Source of the DNA: Flavobacteriaceae bacterium
GTDB lineage: Bacteria; Bacteroidota; Bacteroidia; Flavobacteriales; Flavobacteriaceae
Reading direction: 5' to 3'
Length of the DNA stretch: 64,000 nucleotides
Assembly: GCA_018401115.1 (NCBI GenBank)
Contig: JAGYKX010000008.1
Coordinates: 152,342 to 216,341 of the forward strand
In this document: piece after piece, positions 18,174-26,302 of the stretch
How positions within the stretch are numbered: the first letter of the stretch is position 1
Layout of the letters: every line of letters begins with the position of its first letter
The notes under the pieces: model-generated
The model's database searches: none
What the model saw: only the letters and a program-made list of their open reading frames with translations
What the model was told of the DNA's origin: nothing
Program-made: the position numbers and the translations under genes

Positions 18174-19427
18174 CTATACTGTAGCTACTTTTATTCCGAG
18201 GGTATTCATATCCGTCCAAAAATCCGGATAAGATTTATTTACCACCCCAGCGTCTTCAATGGCAATGGGCACTCTTAATGCCAAAGGGGCAAAGGCCATA
18301 GCCATTCTGTGATCGTGATAAGTGCCAATGGTTACATGAGGCTTTATACTTCCATCAAAAGCAGCTAAATGTAAACTCTTTTCTGTAATATGAAGCCCAG
18401 CACCCAGCTTACCTAATTCGTTCTCTAATGCCAGTAAACGGTCGGTTTCTTTTATTTTAAGGGTGTGTAATCCGGTAAGGTCACAAGCCACCCCCAAGCC
18501 AAAACAACTCACTGCGATGGTTTGTGCTATATCTGGTGCATTGGCTAAATCCCAAGAGAGCCCGTTTTCTAAAATAGCGTCACTGGGAGTAGCTACTTTA
18601 GCCAATATTAATTGGTCCTTTTTAAAAGTTGTTTGAACCCCTAAGTGGTTGTAAATATCACGGAGTACTGCGTCTCCTTGTAAACTATCAGAGGAATATG
18701 AACTCAGGGAAACTTCACTCCCAACATCTGACAAGGCGATCAATGAATAATAATAAGATGCAGAGCTCCAATCAGACTCCACGACCATGGTTTGTGAAGG
18801 GACATTTCCAGCTGGAAATACCTTAATTTCTTGGCCTTCAAATATTGTTTTCACTCCAATTTTTTCTAATAACTTCAGGGTCATTTTTATATAAGGTATC
18901 GAAGTGATTTTACCTTCCAATTCTAGGGTTAATCCATTTTTTAGACGAGCGCCCACAAGTAATAAAGCAGAAATAAATTGGCTACTCACTCCAGCATTTA
19001 ATTGTACCTTTTCTCGGGCTACTTCACTTCCTTTTATCGCTAAAGGCGGATACCCTTCGTTTTTCAAATAACTAATATTTGCACCCAAATTTCTCAATGC
19101 GTCTACTAAAATACCAATGGGTCTTTCTTGCATTCTTTCAGATCCAGTAAGTGTCACAGAAACACCTGGCTGTGTGGCGTAATATGCCGTTAAAAAACGC
19201 ATAGCAGTTCCCGCATGGTATATATCTACTGTACCCTGCGTACTAGCCACCCCTCTTTGCATGGCCTGAGCGTCCTCTGAATTGGATAAATTATCTATGC
19301 TAAGTACCGGGAAAAGCGCTTGCAACAATAACAATCTGTTGGTTTCACTTTTAGATCCAGTAATGGCAATCTGCGCTTTTAATAAGTTTGTGCTAGGGCC
19401 TTGTAGGGAAAATGTTGGATACGTCAT
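18174..19427 (-). CDS. aroA: 3-phosphoshikimate 1-carboxyvinyltransferase (EPSP synthase)
   Basis: The 417-residue protein has GSKSETNRLLLLQAL at the N-terminus, an AGTAMRFLTAYYA segment like the class signature, LNAGVSSQFISALLL, and KIKETDRLLALENELGKLG near the C-terminus. It joins shikimate-3-phosphate and PEP. The GTAMRF loop lacks the class II changes, but by-eye class assignment is uncertain. The gene closes the long minus-strand run that starts with pheA. It is 81 bases after the MazG-like gene, so it fits the aromatic operon functionally and by position. Confidence 0.94.
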   Translation of the reverse strand: MTYPTFSLQGPSTNLLKAQIAITGSKSETNRLLLLQALFPVLSIDNLSNSEDAQAMQRGVASTQGTVDIYHAGTAMRFLTAYYATQPGVSVTLTGSERMQERPIGILVDALRNLGANISYLKNEGYPPLAIKGSEVAREKVQLNAGVSSQFISALLLVGARLKNGLTLELEGKITSIPYIKMTLKLLEKIGVKTIFEGQEIKVFPAGNVPSQTMVVESDWSSASYYYSLIALSDVGSEVSLSSYSSDSLQGDAVLRDIYNHLGVQTTFKKDQLILAKVATPSDAILENGLSWDLANAPDIAQTIAVSCFGLGVACDLTGLHTLKIKETDRLLALENELGKLGAGLHITEKSLHLAAFDGSIKPHVTIGTYHDHRMAMAFAPLALRVPIAIEDAGVVNKSYPDFWTDMNTLGIKVATV

Positions 19428-19508
19428 AATCGTGTGGTGAAGTGTACAGGGTCATTCATATAAAACCCCTATAGAAAATAGTATATCTTCTAGACTGGCA
19501 AAAAGTTA

Positions 19509-19835
19509 TTATTTTAATTTTTGATTGTTATGGTGCCTATCATGATCTCTTGAAGTTTTAAGATCTAGCTTTTTATCAAAGGCCTCTTGCAGGTTTACAC
19601 CCGTCTGATTGGCCAAACACAGCACTACAAAAAGTACGTCTGCCAGCTCCTCTCCTAGATCTTTATCTTTATCTGAAGGCTTTTCAGATTGCTCTCCATA
19701 ACGCCTGGCAATAATTCTAGCTACCTCACCAACTTCTTCCGTAAGCTGTGCCATATTGGTGAGTTCATTAAAATAACGCACCCCATGATTATTAATCCAT
19801 TTATCTACCACTTCTTGGGCATTTTTAATATCCAT
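19509..19835 (-). CDS. MazG-like nucleotide pyrophosphohydrolase
   Basis: This 108-residue all-alpha protein has the MazG metal-binding pattern: LTEEVGEVARIIARR followed by DLGEELADVLFVVLCLAN, with paired acidic residues on two helices. Related enzymes hydrolyse non-canonical or excess NTPs to NMP and pyrophosphate. Substrate preference cannot be read here. It begins 2 bases after the dtd stop, so it is part of the same transcript. Confidence 0.87.
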   Translation of the reverse strand: MDIKNAQEVVDKWINNHGVRYFNELTNMAQLTEEVGEVARIIARRYGEQSEKPSDKDKDLGEELADVLFVVLCLANQTGVNLQEAFDKKLDLKTSRDHDRHHNNQKLK

Positions 19836-19837
19836 AA

Positions 19838-20290
19838 TTATTCTTTTTGTTGACTATCTATTATGATGGTCACAGGACCGTCGTTAATCAATGATACTTT
19901 CATATCTGCACCAAATACACCCCTGCCAATTTTTTTACCAAGCGACATTTCCATGGCCTCTCCAAACGCTTCGTAAAGCGGCTCTGCCACTTCAGGTTTC
20001 GCTGCCTTAATATAAGAAGGCCTGTTCCCCTTCTTGGTTCCAGCGAATAAAGTAAACTGACTGACCAGTATTAATTCCCCTTGAACATCTTGCAAAGAAG
20101 CGTTCATTTGTCCAGAAGCGTCTTCAAAAATCCTGAGTTGGCTTATTTTTTTTACCAACCAGTCTATGTCTTCTTCGGTGTCTGTATGCGTAATACCTAA
20201 GAGCACCAAAAGTCCTTTTGAAATACTGGCTACTGCTTTTCCCGAAACCACTACACTAGCTTCAAATACCCTTTGAACAACTACCCTCAT
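19838..20290 (-). CDS. dtd: D-aminoacyl-tRNA deacylase
   Basis: At 150 residues this is the bacterial DTD size. MRVVVQRVFEASVVV opens it, with SQFTLFAGTKKGNRPSY (the SQFTL motif) and a C-terminal NDGPVTIIID, the Gly-Pro-like cross-subunit motif. It removes D-amino acids and glycine from mischarged tRNAs; D-Tyr-tRNA is the classical substrate. It overlaps the rsgA stop by ATGA. Its place in an aromatic amino acid operon is discussed as a separate observation. Confidence 0.95.
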   Translation of the reverse strand: MRVVVQRVFEASVVVSGKAVASISKGLLVLLGITHTDTEEDIDWLVKKISQLRIFEDASGQMNASLQDVQGELILVSQFTLFAGTKKGNRPSYIKAAKPEVAEPLYEAFGEAMEMSLGKKIGRGVFGADMKVSLINDGPVTIIIDSQQKE

Positions 20291-21249
20291 GATCCTTGGT
20301 GAATATCCTGTCTATAGTTACCCTCCTCATCTTGTAACATTTGCACATAACTCCTATATCTAGAAATAGATAAGGTCTCGTCCTCAACACCCTGCTTTAT
20401 GGCGCATTTAGGTTCTTCTAAATGTAGGCAATTGTGAAACTTACAATCTTGTTTCAAAGCAAAAAACTCTGGAAAAAAATTACCAATTTCATGGGGTTCT
20501 AAATCTACAATACCAAAACCTTTAATTCCTGGAGTATCTATAATATGACCGCCAAAACTCAAGTCGTACATCTCTGCAAAAGTAGTGGTGTGCTGTCCTT
20601 GCATATGCTGCTGTGAAATTGCTGCAGTCTTGAGGTCTAACCTATTTTCAATGGCATTGACTAAGGTAGATTTACCCACACCAGAATGTCCTGAAAATAG
20701 TGTCACCTTATCTTTCATGAGTGCTTTTAATTCCGCCACATTATGCCCTGTCAAAGCAGACACCTCTAGACATTGATAACCAATTTGGGTATACAAATAT
20801 GTTAGATATTTTATTTCGTAAAGTTCATCTTGGGTATAGCTGTCTATTTTATTAAATAATAGCACCGATTCAATCCCATAAGCTTCTGCAGAAACCAAAA
20901 AACGGTCCATAAAAGCAGTATGTGTTGGAGGGTTATTTAAAGTAATCATCAAAAATACCCGATCCAAATTAGCCGCAATAATGTGTGTTTGCTTAGAGAG
21001 GTTAACCGATTTCCTTACGATATAATTTTTTCGATCATCAATGGCATGAATAATCCCCTGAGGGATAGACTCATCCATACTCCCTTGAGGCTCTAACTCA
21101 AAAGATACTATGTCTCCTACGGCAATTGGATTGGTGCTTTTAATCCCTTCAATCCTAAACTTACCCTTAATCCTACATTCGTAAAACGAACCGTCAGTAC
21201 CTTTTACGGTATACCAGCTTCCTGTGGATTTATAAACGGTTCCCTTCAT
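20287..21249 (-). CDS. rsgA: Ribosome small subunit-dependent GTPase RsgA
   Basis: The 320-residue protein shows the circular permutation of this family. An N-terminal OB fold (residues 1-75) precedes G4 (LLFNKIDS), then G1 (GHSGVGKSTLVNAI) and G3 (DTPGIKGFG). The C-terminal zinc module is CKFHNCLHLEEPKC. It promotes late 30S maturation. Its stop overlaps dtd (ATGA), and a 12-base gap separates it from the GIN-domain gene upstream. Confidence 0.96.
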   Translation of the reverse strand: MKGTVYKSTGSWYTVKGTDGSFYECRIKGKFRIEGIKSTNPIAVGDIVSFELEPQGSMDESIPQGIIHAIDDRKNYIVRKSVNLSKQTHIIAANLDRVFLMITLNNPPTHTAFMDRFLVSAEAYGIESVLLFNKIDSYTQDELYEIKYLTYLYTQIGYQCLEVSALTGHNVAELKALMKDKVTLFSGHSGVGKSTLVNAIENRLDLKTAAISQQHMQGQHTTTFAEMYDLSFGGHIIDTPGIKGFGIVDLEPHEIGNFFPEFFALKQDCKFHNCLHLEEPKCAIKQGVEDETLSISRYRSYVQMLQDEEGNYRQDIHQGS

Positions 21250-21261
21250 AAATGATTCCTA

Positions 21262-21936
21262 TTAAGATCTAAAACGGATCCTACCTCCTGCAAATTGTTT
21301 TTTAGTCACTTCTTTGGGGTATCCATAAACATCTACATCTCCCCCAGCCCTAACATTGACGTCTACTCTTTTTGTCACAAAAATGGCCGCGTCTCCCCCA
21401 GCAGTTACTTTAATATTGGTAATACTACTCTTGAGCTCTTTTGCCCTTAAAATTGCGCCAGTATTCATATTAACGTCGTGAACATCTACAGTACCAGAGG
21501 CTTCTATAATGCCACCAGTCACAGCTTTAGAGGACAAATAATCTACCTCTAGTCCCAAGCTAATGACTGCGCCCTCTTGAACTCTTAAGTTTAAGGAGGT
21601 TTGAGAAATCAATTCATTAGCTGTAATGCGAGCACCCTCATTCCCATCTATCACGACTAATTCTTTGTAATAAACTTCTACAAAAGTTTTCTCTCCTTGG
21701 AATTTCTTTTCCAACATCATACGGACCTTTAAAACCCCATCCTTATTAACCAATTGAATGTCATTCGCATGGGGCCCCTTAATCAAGACCTTATTATCGT
21801 TAGATTTGATGAGGTTTACAGCAATTAAATCGTACACTTTAATTTCGTGAAAATCTCCCACATTTCGCTCCAAAAGTCCCTGCCCCATGGCAAAGAATCC
21901 ACATAGAAATGTCACTAAAACAATGTATTTTTTCAT
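21262..21936 (-). CDS. Exported head-GIN domain (DUF2807) protein
   Basis: The 224-residue product has a signal peptide (MKKYIVLVTFLCGFFAMGQG). What follows is the beta-helical putative auto-transporter adhesin head GIN fold: VYDLIAVNLIKSNDNKVLIKG and repeated strand turns such as GGIIEASGTVDVHDVNMNTG and AGGDAAIFV. Proteins of this family are common in Bacteroidota and have no assigned function. It sits inside the aromatic operon between the DAHP synthase and rsgA genes, with an 83-base gap on the upstream side. Confidence 0.82.
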   Translation of the reverse strand: MKKYIVLVTFLCGFFAMGQGLLERNVGDFHEIKVYDLIAVNLIKSNDNKVLIKGPHANDIQLVNKDGVLKVRMMLEKKFQGEKTFVEVYYKELVVIDGNEGARITANELISQTSLNLRVQEGAVISLGLEVDYLSSKAVTGGIIEASGTVDVHDVNMNTGAILRAKELKSSITNIKVTAGGDAAIFVTKRVDVNVRAGGDVDVYGYPKEVTKKQFAGGRIRFRS

Positions 21937-22019
21937 AGGTTTTGTTTTTCACAACCAGAAGCTGCAAGTTATTAAATCATTACCTAATAAAGACAAGTGT
22001 TTTAAGGATATGTTACAGC

Positions 22020-23102
22020 TTAGCCCTTCAAGATTTTCTCTTGGTGGTTAATTGACTCTTGGTGAATGGCTTTGAACATTTTTAAAACAAACTCTTCACT
22101 AAGTCCTTTGGACTCTCCCTCTAAAATCATCTTTCCTAAGATCTCATTCCAACGATTACTTTGTAAGACCGCCACATTTTGAGATTTTTTAATTTCTCCA
22201 ATGGCATCTGCCACTTTCATTCTTTTTGAAAGCGTATCAATAAGTTGGTTGTCAATCACATCTATCTGAGCCCTTAAAGTATTTAACTCCACATTGTAAT
22301 CTTTTTCAGCAGAAGACTCTTTTCTAATCTTAAGGTCTTTCATGATCTGAACCAAAGTGGTAGGGGTAACTTGCTGTGCTGCGTCACTCCATGCGTTGTC
22401 AGGATCAAAATGTGTCTCAATCATTAGACCGTCAAAATTCAAATCCAAAGCAGTCTGCGAAACATCAAAAATCATATCGCGCTTCCCTGTAATGTGAGAA
22501 GGATCATTAATGATAGGCAAATCTGGAAATTTCTGCTGTAATTCAATAGCAATTTGCCATTCTGGAATATTTCTATACTTCGTTTTCTCATAGGTAGAAA
22601 ATCCTCTATGAATTACGCCTAAATTTTTAATATTGGCGTTGGCTAAACGCTCTACCGCACCTAACCATAAGGCTAAATCTGGATTTACTGGGTTTTTCAC
22701 CAATACAATCTTATCCGTTCCCTCTAGGGCGTCTGCAATTTCTTGGATAATAAATGGGCTCACTGTGGAACGCGCACCAATCCATAAAAGATCTACATCG
22801 TACTCCAAAGCCAATTCTACATGAGCTTTGTTAGCGACCTCTGTGGCCGTTTTTAAACCCGTTTCTTTTTTTACTTTTTGCAACCACTTTAAACCTAATG
22901 CACCAACCCCTTCAAACATTCCTGGCTTAGTACGAGGCTTCCAAATACCTGCTCTAAAATAATTTACATCCGTGTCTTTTAACTCATGTGCAATTTTTAA
23001 TACTTGCTCTTCCGTTTCAGCGCTACAAGGCCCTGCAATCACTAACGGATGGTCTAGCCCCATGGCATCTAACCAGTTTCTCATTTCTTTTGAATTCTCC
23101 AT
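22020..23102 (-). CDS. Bifunctional 3-deoxy-7-phosphoheptulonate synthase / chorismate mutase
   Basis: Residues 1 to about 260 form a DAHP synthase barrel, with VIAGPCSAET, FRAGIWKPRTKPGMFEG, GARSTVSPF and the metal-site INDPSHITGKRDMIFD. Residues about 268-355 form an AroQ chorismate mutase: NTLRAQIDVIDNQLIDTLSKRMKVADAIGEIKKSQNVAV, written here by its key segments LRAQID and RMKVADAIGEIK. The enzyme therefore handles entry into the shikimate pathway and the chorismate-to-prephenate step. In related fusions the mutase domain also mediates feedback by prephenate. It supplies both TyrA and PheA encoded just upstream. Confidence 0.94.
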   Translation of the reverse strand: MENSKEMRNWLDAMGLDHPLVIAGPCSAETEEQVLKIAHELKDTDVNYFRAGIWKPRTKPGMFEGVGALGLKWLQKVKKETGLKTATEVANKAHVELALEYDVDLLWIGARSTVSPFIIQEIADALEGTDKIVLVKNPVNPDLALWLGAVERLANANIKNLGVIHRGFSTYEKTKYRNIPEWQIAIELQQKFPDLPIINDPSHITGKRDMIFDVSQTALDLNFDGLMIETHFDPDNAWSDAAQQVTPTTLVQIMKDLKIRKESSAEKDYNVELNTLRAQIDVIDNQLIDTLSKRMKVADAIGEIKKSQNVAVLQSNRWNEILGKMILEGESKGLSEEFVLKMFKAIHQESINHQEKILKG

Positions 23103-23146
23103 TACTTGTTTATTTAATCTTGTTAGGTTTTTAAAAGGCTTTTACC

Positions 23147-24010
23147 CTATTTATTTTGAGGGGCAAGCCCATTTAAAATATCTTTAATTCTGTTGGTCTG
23201 TTCCATTTGAGCGTACAGCCCATTAAAATCATTGGCTTCTACCAAAGATTTAAAATGTTCTAAATTTTCAATGTACTCTGAAAGTGCAGCCACCACTGCT
23301 GTTTTATTATCTTTAAATATGGGTGCCCACATGTCTGGGGAACTCTTTGCCAGACGTACCGTACTTTCAAAACCACTGCCTGCCATGTCAAAGATATCTC
23401 TTTCATTTTCTTCTTTCTCCATGACTGTCTTTCCCAACATAAAAGCGCTAATATGTGACAGATGAGACACATAAGCAATGTGAACATCATGCGCTGCTGC
23501 GTTCATATAACGAATACGCATACCCAAGGCTTGAAATACCTCTAAGGCCTTTTCTTGTAATTTAAAAGCCGTATGCTCTACTTCACAGATAATCTGTGTC
23601 TTTCCTTTAAATAGGCCCGCTATCGCAGCCGATGGCCCTGAAAACTCTGTCCCAGCAATAGGATGTGCCGCCAAGTAATTTCTTCTGTTGGGATGGTCTT
23701 TAACCGCCTCACATAAGCTGCCCTTTGTGGAACCGGCATCTACTACTACAGTATGTGCAGAAACATGATCCAATACGAGAGGCAACACTTTTAAAGTGGC
23801 GTCTACCGGAATAGCTATAAACACCATATCTGCCGCTGTCACATCTTCTAAACGTCCTATCTCATCTATCACACCCAAAGACAAAGCTTCTTTTAAGTAA
23901 TCTTCATTTTGGTCAATTCCAATTCGTTTCACCTTAGGGTAATACCCCTTGATGTCTTTAGAAAAAGAACCTCCTATTAAACCAACTCCTATAAAACAAA
24001 CTACTTTCAT
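23147..24010 (-). CDS. tyrA: Prephenate dehydrogenase
   Basis: The 287-residue protein has an N-terminal Rossmann loop, GVGLIGGSF (residues 7-15), an SAHTVVVDAGSTKG segment and HPIAGTEFSGP with the substrate-binding His. The second half is alpha-helical, as in TyrA. It oxidises prephenate to 4-hydroxyphenylpyruvate on the way to tyrosine. It lacks a fused chorismate mutase, which is instead on the DAHP synthase. It lies 2 bases after the aminotransferase stop. Confidence 0.93.
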   Translation of the reverse strand: MKVVCFIGVGLIGGSFSKDIKGYYPKVKRIGIDQNEDYLKEALSLGVIDEIGRLEDVTAADMVFIAIPVDATLKVLPLVLDHVSAHTVVVDAGSTKGSLCEAVKDHPNRRNYLAAHPIAGTEFSGPSAAIAGLFKGKTQIICEVEHTAFKLQEKALEVFQALGMRIRYMNAAAHDVHIAYVSHLSHISAFMLGKTVMEKEENERDIFDMAGSGFESTVRLAKSSPDMWAPIFKDNKTAVVAALSEYIENLEHFKSLVEANDFNGLYAQMEQTNRIKDILNGLAPQNK

Positions 24011-24012
24011 AC

Positions 24013-25161
24013 CTAATTCTTCACGCGTTCAATAGCTTCTTTTATAATCGTTTTGTCTAAACAAAGTGAAAAACGAACATATCCCTTACCCCCTGCACCA
24101 AAAATGGTTCCAGGTGTAATAAACAAATCTTTTTCGTGCAACAATGCGTCTATAAAAGCTTCTGCATTTGTTACGCCCTCTGGCAATTTAGCCCACACAA
24201 ACAAGCCCACGGCATTTGAATCATATGTACAGCCCAATGCGTCTGCCAATTCATAGGTAAGTTCCCTTCGCTCCTCATATACTTTATTTAGTACTGTATA
24301 CCAATTGTCAGCTACATCGAGTGCCGCTATGGCTCCCTTTTGTATCGGATAAAACATCCCTGAATCCATATTACTCTTCACCTTAAGCACTGCATTAATA
24401 ATTGCTGCATCTCCCAAAACCATTCCTACGCGCCACCCGGCCATATTAAACGTCTTGCTCAAAGAATTTAACTCCAGTACATAACCCTTTGCACCTGGAA
24501 TGGATAAGATACTCTGAGGCGCCTTGTTTAAAATAAAACTATAAGGATTGTCATTGACCAAAAGAATATCGTGCTTTTTGGCAAAGGCTACCAATTCGGT
24601 AAGCGCTGCTACAGAAGCCACTGCTCCAGTGGGCATATGAGGGTAAGACAGCCACATGAGTTTTACCTGAGTAAGGTCTAACTGCTCCAGAGCGGCTATA
24701 TCTGGCAACCAATTTTTTTCTTTAGATAGCCTATAAGGAATGACCTTAGCGCCAACCAAATCAGAAACTGACTGATACGTAGGGTACCCTGGATCTGGAA
24801 TAAGCACACCATCTCCTGGGTTTAAAAAAGCCATACTAATGTGCATGATCCCTTCTTTTGAACCCATCAATGGCAAGATCTCAGATGCAGCATCCATAGG
24901 AACACCAAACTGTCTTTTATAAAAAGATGCTATCGCTTCTCTGAGCTCAGGCAGTCCCTGATACGATTGATACTGGTGTGCATTCTCCGCAGACGTGGCA
25001 GCTATTAAAGCCTGTGTAACTTTTGAATCTGGCGCCAAGTCTGGACTCCCAATTCCCATATTAATAATAGGTTTTCCCGCTGCCATTAGGCCCCTTACCT
25101 CTCTTAACTTTCTAGAGAAGTAATATTCTTGTACCGTATCTAAACGTGTGGCTGTTTTCAT
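24013..25161 (-). CDS. Class I/II pyridoxal phosphate aminotransferase (probable aromatic/aspartate type)
   Basis: The 382-residue fold type I aminotransferase contains GIGSPDLAPD near the N-terminus, the Asn/Asp/Tyr region LLVNDNPYSF, the PLP lysine in LNSLSKTFNMAGWRVG, and a C-terminal Arg in GYVRFSLC. Placement between pheA and tyrA suggests it transaminates phenylpyruvate and 4-hydroxyphenylpyruvate (or prephenate). The sequence alone does not fix the substrate. Its start overlaps the pheA stop by ATGA. Confidence 0.9.
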   Translation of the reverse strand: MKTATRLDTVQEYYFSRKLREVRGLMAAGKPIINMGIGSPDLAPDSKVTQALIAATSAENAHQYQSYQGLPELREAIASFYKRQFGVPMDAASEILPLMGSKEGIMHISMAFLNPGDGVLIPDPGYPTYQSVSDLVGAKVIPYRLSKEKNWLPDIAALEQLDLTQVKLMWLSYPHMPTGAVASVAALTELVAFAKKHDILLVNDNPYSFILNKAPQSILSIPGAKGYVLELNSLSKTFNMAGWRVGMVLGDAAIINAVLKVKSNMDSGMFYPIQKGAIAALDVADNWYTVLNKVYEERRELTYELADALGCTYDSNAVGLFVWAKLPEGVTNAEAFIDALLHEKDLFITPGTIFGAGGKGYVRFSLCLDKTIIKEAIERVKN

Positions 25162-25994
25162 AATTCTCTAGCATTAGTGTATTCTCCTAAGACCCTGAAC
25201 TCAGCGGCCATAATTTCCAAAATAGCCCTTGCTTTGGCATAGTCTTCATACTGATCAAAAGTAACGTCTACAAAAAAAGCATACTTCCATGGAAGGTCTA
25301 TTACTGGTAGTGATTGTATTTTTGTTAAATTTAAGTGGCAGTCACTCATCACATTGAGTACTGCAGCCAAGCTCCCTCTTTTATGGTCAAGCACAAAACG
25401 AAGCGATGCTTTATTAATATGCTCTTGAGGAATTTCCTTAGAGGTTGTTTTTACAATAATAAAACGGGTGGCATTGTTTTTAATGGTCTGTATATCAGAA
25501 GCCAATACATCTAGGCCATACAATCCAGCAGCAACTTTAGGCGCTATAGCCGCAATACCTTTTAGCTGACCAGATTGAATTCGCTGAGCTGTTTCTGCCG
25601 TATCTACATCTTCTACTAATTGTATATGCGGGTGTTTTTTAAAAAACTCATGACACTGTAATAAGGCCATAGGATGAGAATGCACCGCCTTAATATCTTC
25701 TATTCCCTGTTCTGGTAAAGCCATAAGATGGTGGTGAATATTCAAGTAGTATTCCCCAATAATATGTAAGTGATGGTCATACACCAAAGCATAATTCGGT
25801 ATAATAGAGCCCGCAATAGAATTTTCAATAGCCATAATACCCTTATCTGCCCTACCATCTATAAGTTCCTGAACCAAAGCCGGAAAAGACATACAAGGGA
25901 TCATCTCCTGATCAGACCCATAACAATGTATAGCCACCTGATGGTGGTTAGATCCCTTTATGCCTTGAATGGCTATTGTCATTTTTTCTTTCAT
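25158..25994 (-). CDS. pheA: Prephenate dehydratase
   Basis: Residues 1 to about 180 are the dehydratase domain, ending in the catalytic NNATRFIIV (Thr-Arg-Phe). An ACT domain follows (SLRFVLDHKRGSLAAVLNVM) that should bind phenylalanine for feedback. There is no chorismate mutase domain. It makes phenylpyruvate from prephenate. It is the first structural gene after the attenuator: its ATG is 8 bases beyond the terminator T-run. A second in-frame ATG at 25982 is also possible. Confidence 0.94.
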   Translation of the reverse strand: MKEKMTIAIQGIKGSNHHQVAIHCYGSDQEMIPCMSFPALVQELIDGRADKGIMAIENSIAGSIIPNYALVYDHHLHIIGEYYLNIHHHLMALPEQGIEDIKAVHSHPMALLQCHEFFKKHPHIQLVEDVDTAETAQRIQSGQLKGIAAIAPKVAAGLYGLDVLASDIQTIKNNATRFIIVKTTSKEIPQEHINKASLRFVLDHKRGSLAAVLNVMSDCHLNLTKIQSLPVIDLPWKYAFFVDVTFDQYEDYAKARAILEIMAAEFRVLGEYTNAREL

Positions 25995-26002
25995 TTTTAA
26001 TC

Positions 26003-26029
26003 AAAAAAAAAAATCCCGCAACAGCGGGA
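26003..26029 (-). terminator. Attenuator terminator of the pheA operon
   Basis: On the minus strand TCCCGC, loop TGTT, and GCGGGA form a 6-bp GC-rich stem followed by eleven T residues, ending 8 nt before the pheA ATG. A terminator upstream of the first gene, inside the leader, is the mark of conditional termination. Its left arm is also complementary to the leader segment at 26064-26072. Confidence 0.9.
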
Positions 26030-26059
26030 CTCTTAATAAGGTATATCGTTCACAATATC

Positions 26060-26134
26060 CTAGAAAAGTCCCATACTTCTATTAAAATAGAAGTAAAAGT
26101 AAAAAAGGTTCCAGAAATTTGTGCTAAGTGTCAT
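26060..26134 (-). CDS. pheA operon leader peptide (24 residues)
   Basis: This short frame runs from ATG at 26134 to TAG at 26060. Residues 7-17 read FWNLFYFYFYF: five Phe, three Tyr and one Trp in eleven codons, a run with no plausible structural role. It resembles the leader peptides of phe and other amino acid attenuators. A promoter-like TTG-N18-TACATTAG lies just upstream, and the attenuator terminator follows. The expected role is to sense charged tRNA-Phe and tRNA-Tyr, with the peptide itself disposable. Confidence 0.88.
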   Translation of the reverse strand: MTLSTNFWNLFYFYFYFNRSMGLF

Positions 26135-26152
26135 ATTTTGTCTTACGAAAAG

Positions 26153-26181
26153 CTAATGTAATTATTATATTTAAAACACAA
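26153..26181 (-). promoter_or_regulatory. Candidate promoter of the pheA operon leader
   Basis: On the minus strand TTG (26181-26179), 18 bases, then TACATTAG (26160-26153) matches the Bacteroidetes TTG/TAnnTTTG pattern with one mismatch. Transcription would start roughly ten bases before the leader ATG. The remaining stretch to the metF stop (26182-26302) is AT-rich and holds two GAATTC palindromes and only a weak stem (CTGAG/CTCAG) that might end the met operon. Confidence 0.55.
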
Positions 26182-26302
26182 TGAATTCAATTGATTTTTT
26201 TTGAATTCTACCATTTAAGCCATTTTTATTAAGGAATTGCAGTGAAATCAATTTTAAAACTGAGAATAATAGAAGTGATACTGCTCAGCTTTAGATCAAA
26301 AT

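Larger units (their letters stand above)
26003..26134 (-). promoter_or_regulatory. Ribosome-mediated transcription attenuator (Phe/Tyr sensing)
   Basis: Four segments can be paired, reading the minus strand. Segment 1 is ACTTCTATT (26094-26086), inside the leader Phe/Tyr codons. Segment 2 is AATAGAAGT (26083-26075), its exact complement. GGGACTTTT (26072-26064) pairs over nine positions, with one G-U, with segment 3 AAGAGTCCC (26034-26026), and segment 3 overlaps the left arm of the terminator. The leader stop codon directly follows GGGACTTTT. A ribosome stalled at the Phe/Tyr codons would therefore free the antiterminator. A ribosome reaching the stop would block it and let the terminator form. 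Confidence 0.87.

Noticed and set aside
25976..26161. Open frame of about 60 codons on the plus strand across the pheA leader
   Set aside because: It is the antisense of the attenuator, contains low-complexity Lys-rich sequence from the T-runs, and crosses the terminator. The leader peptide on the other strand explains the region.
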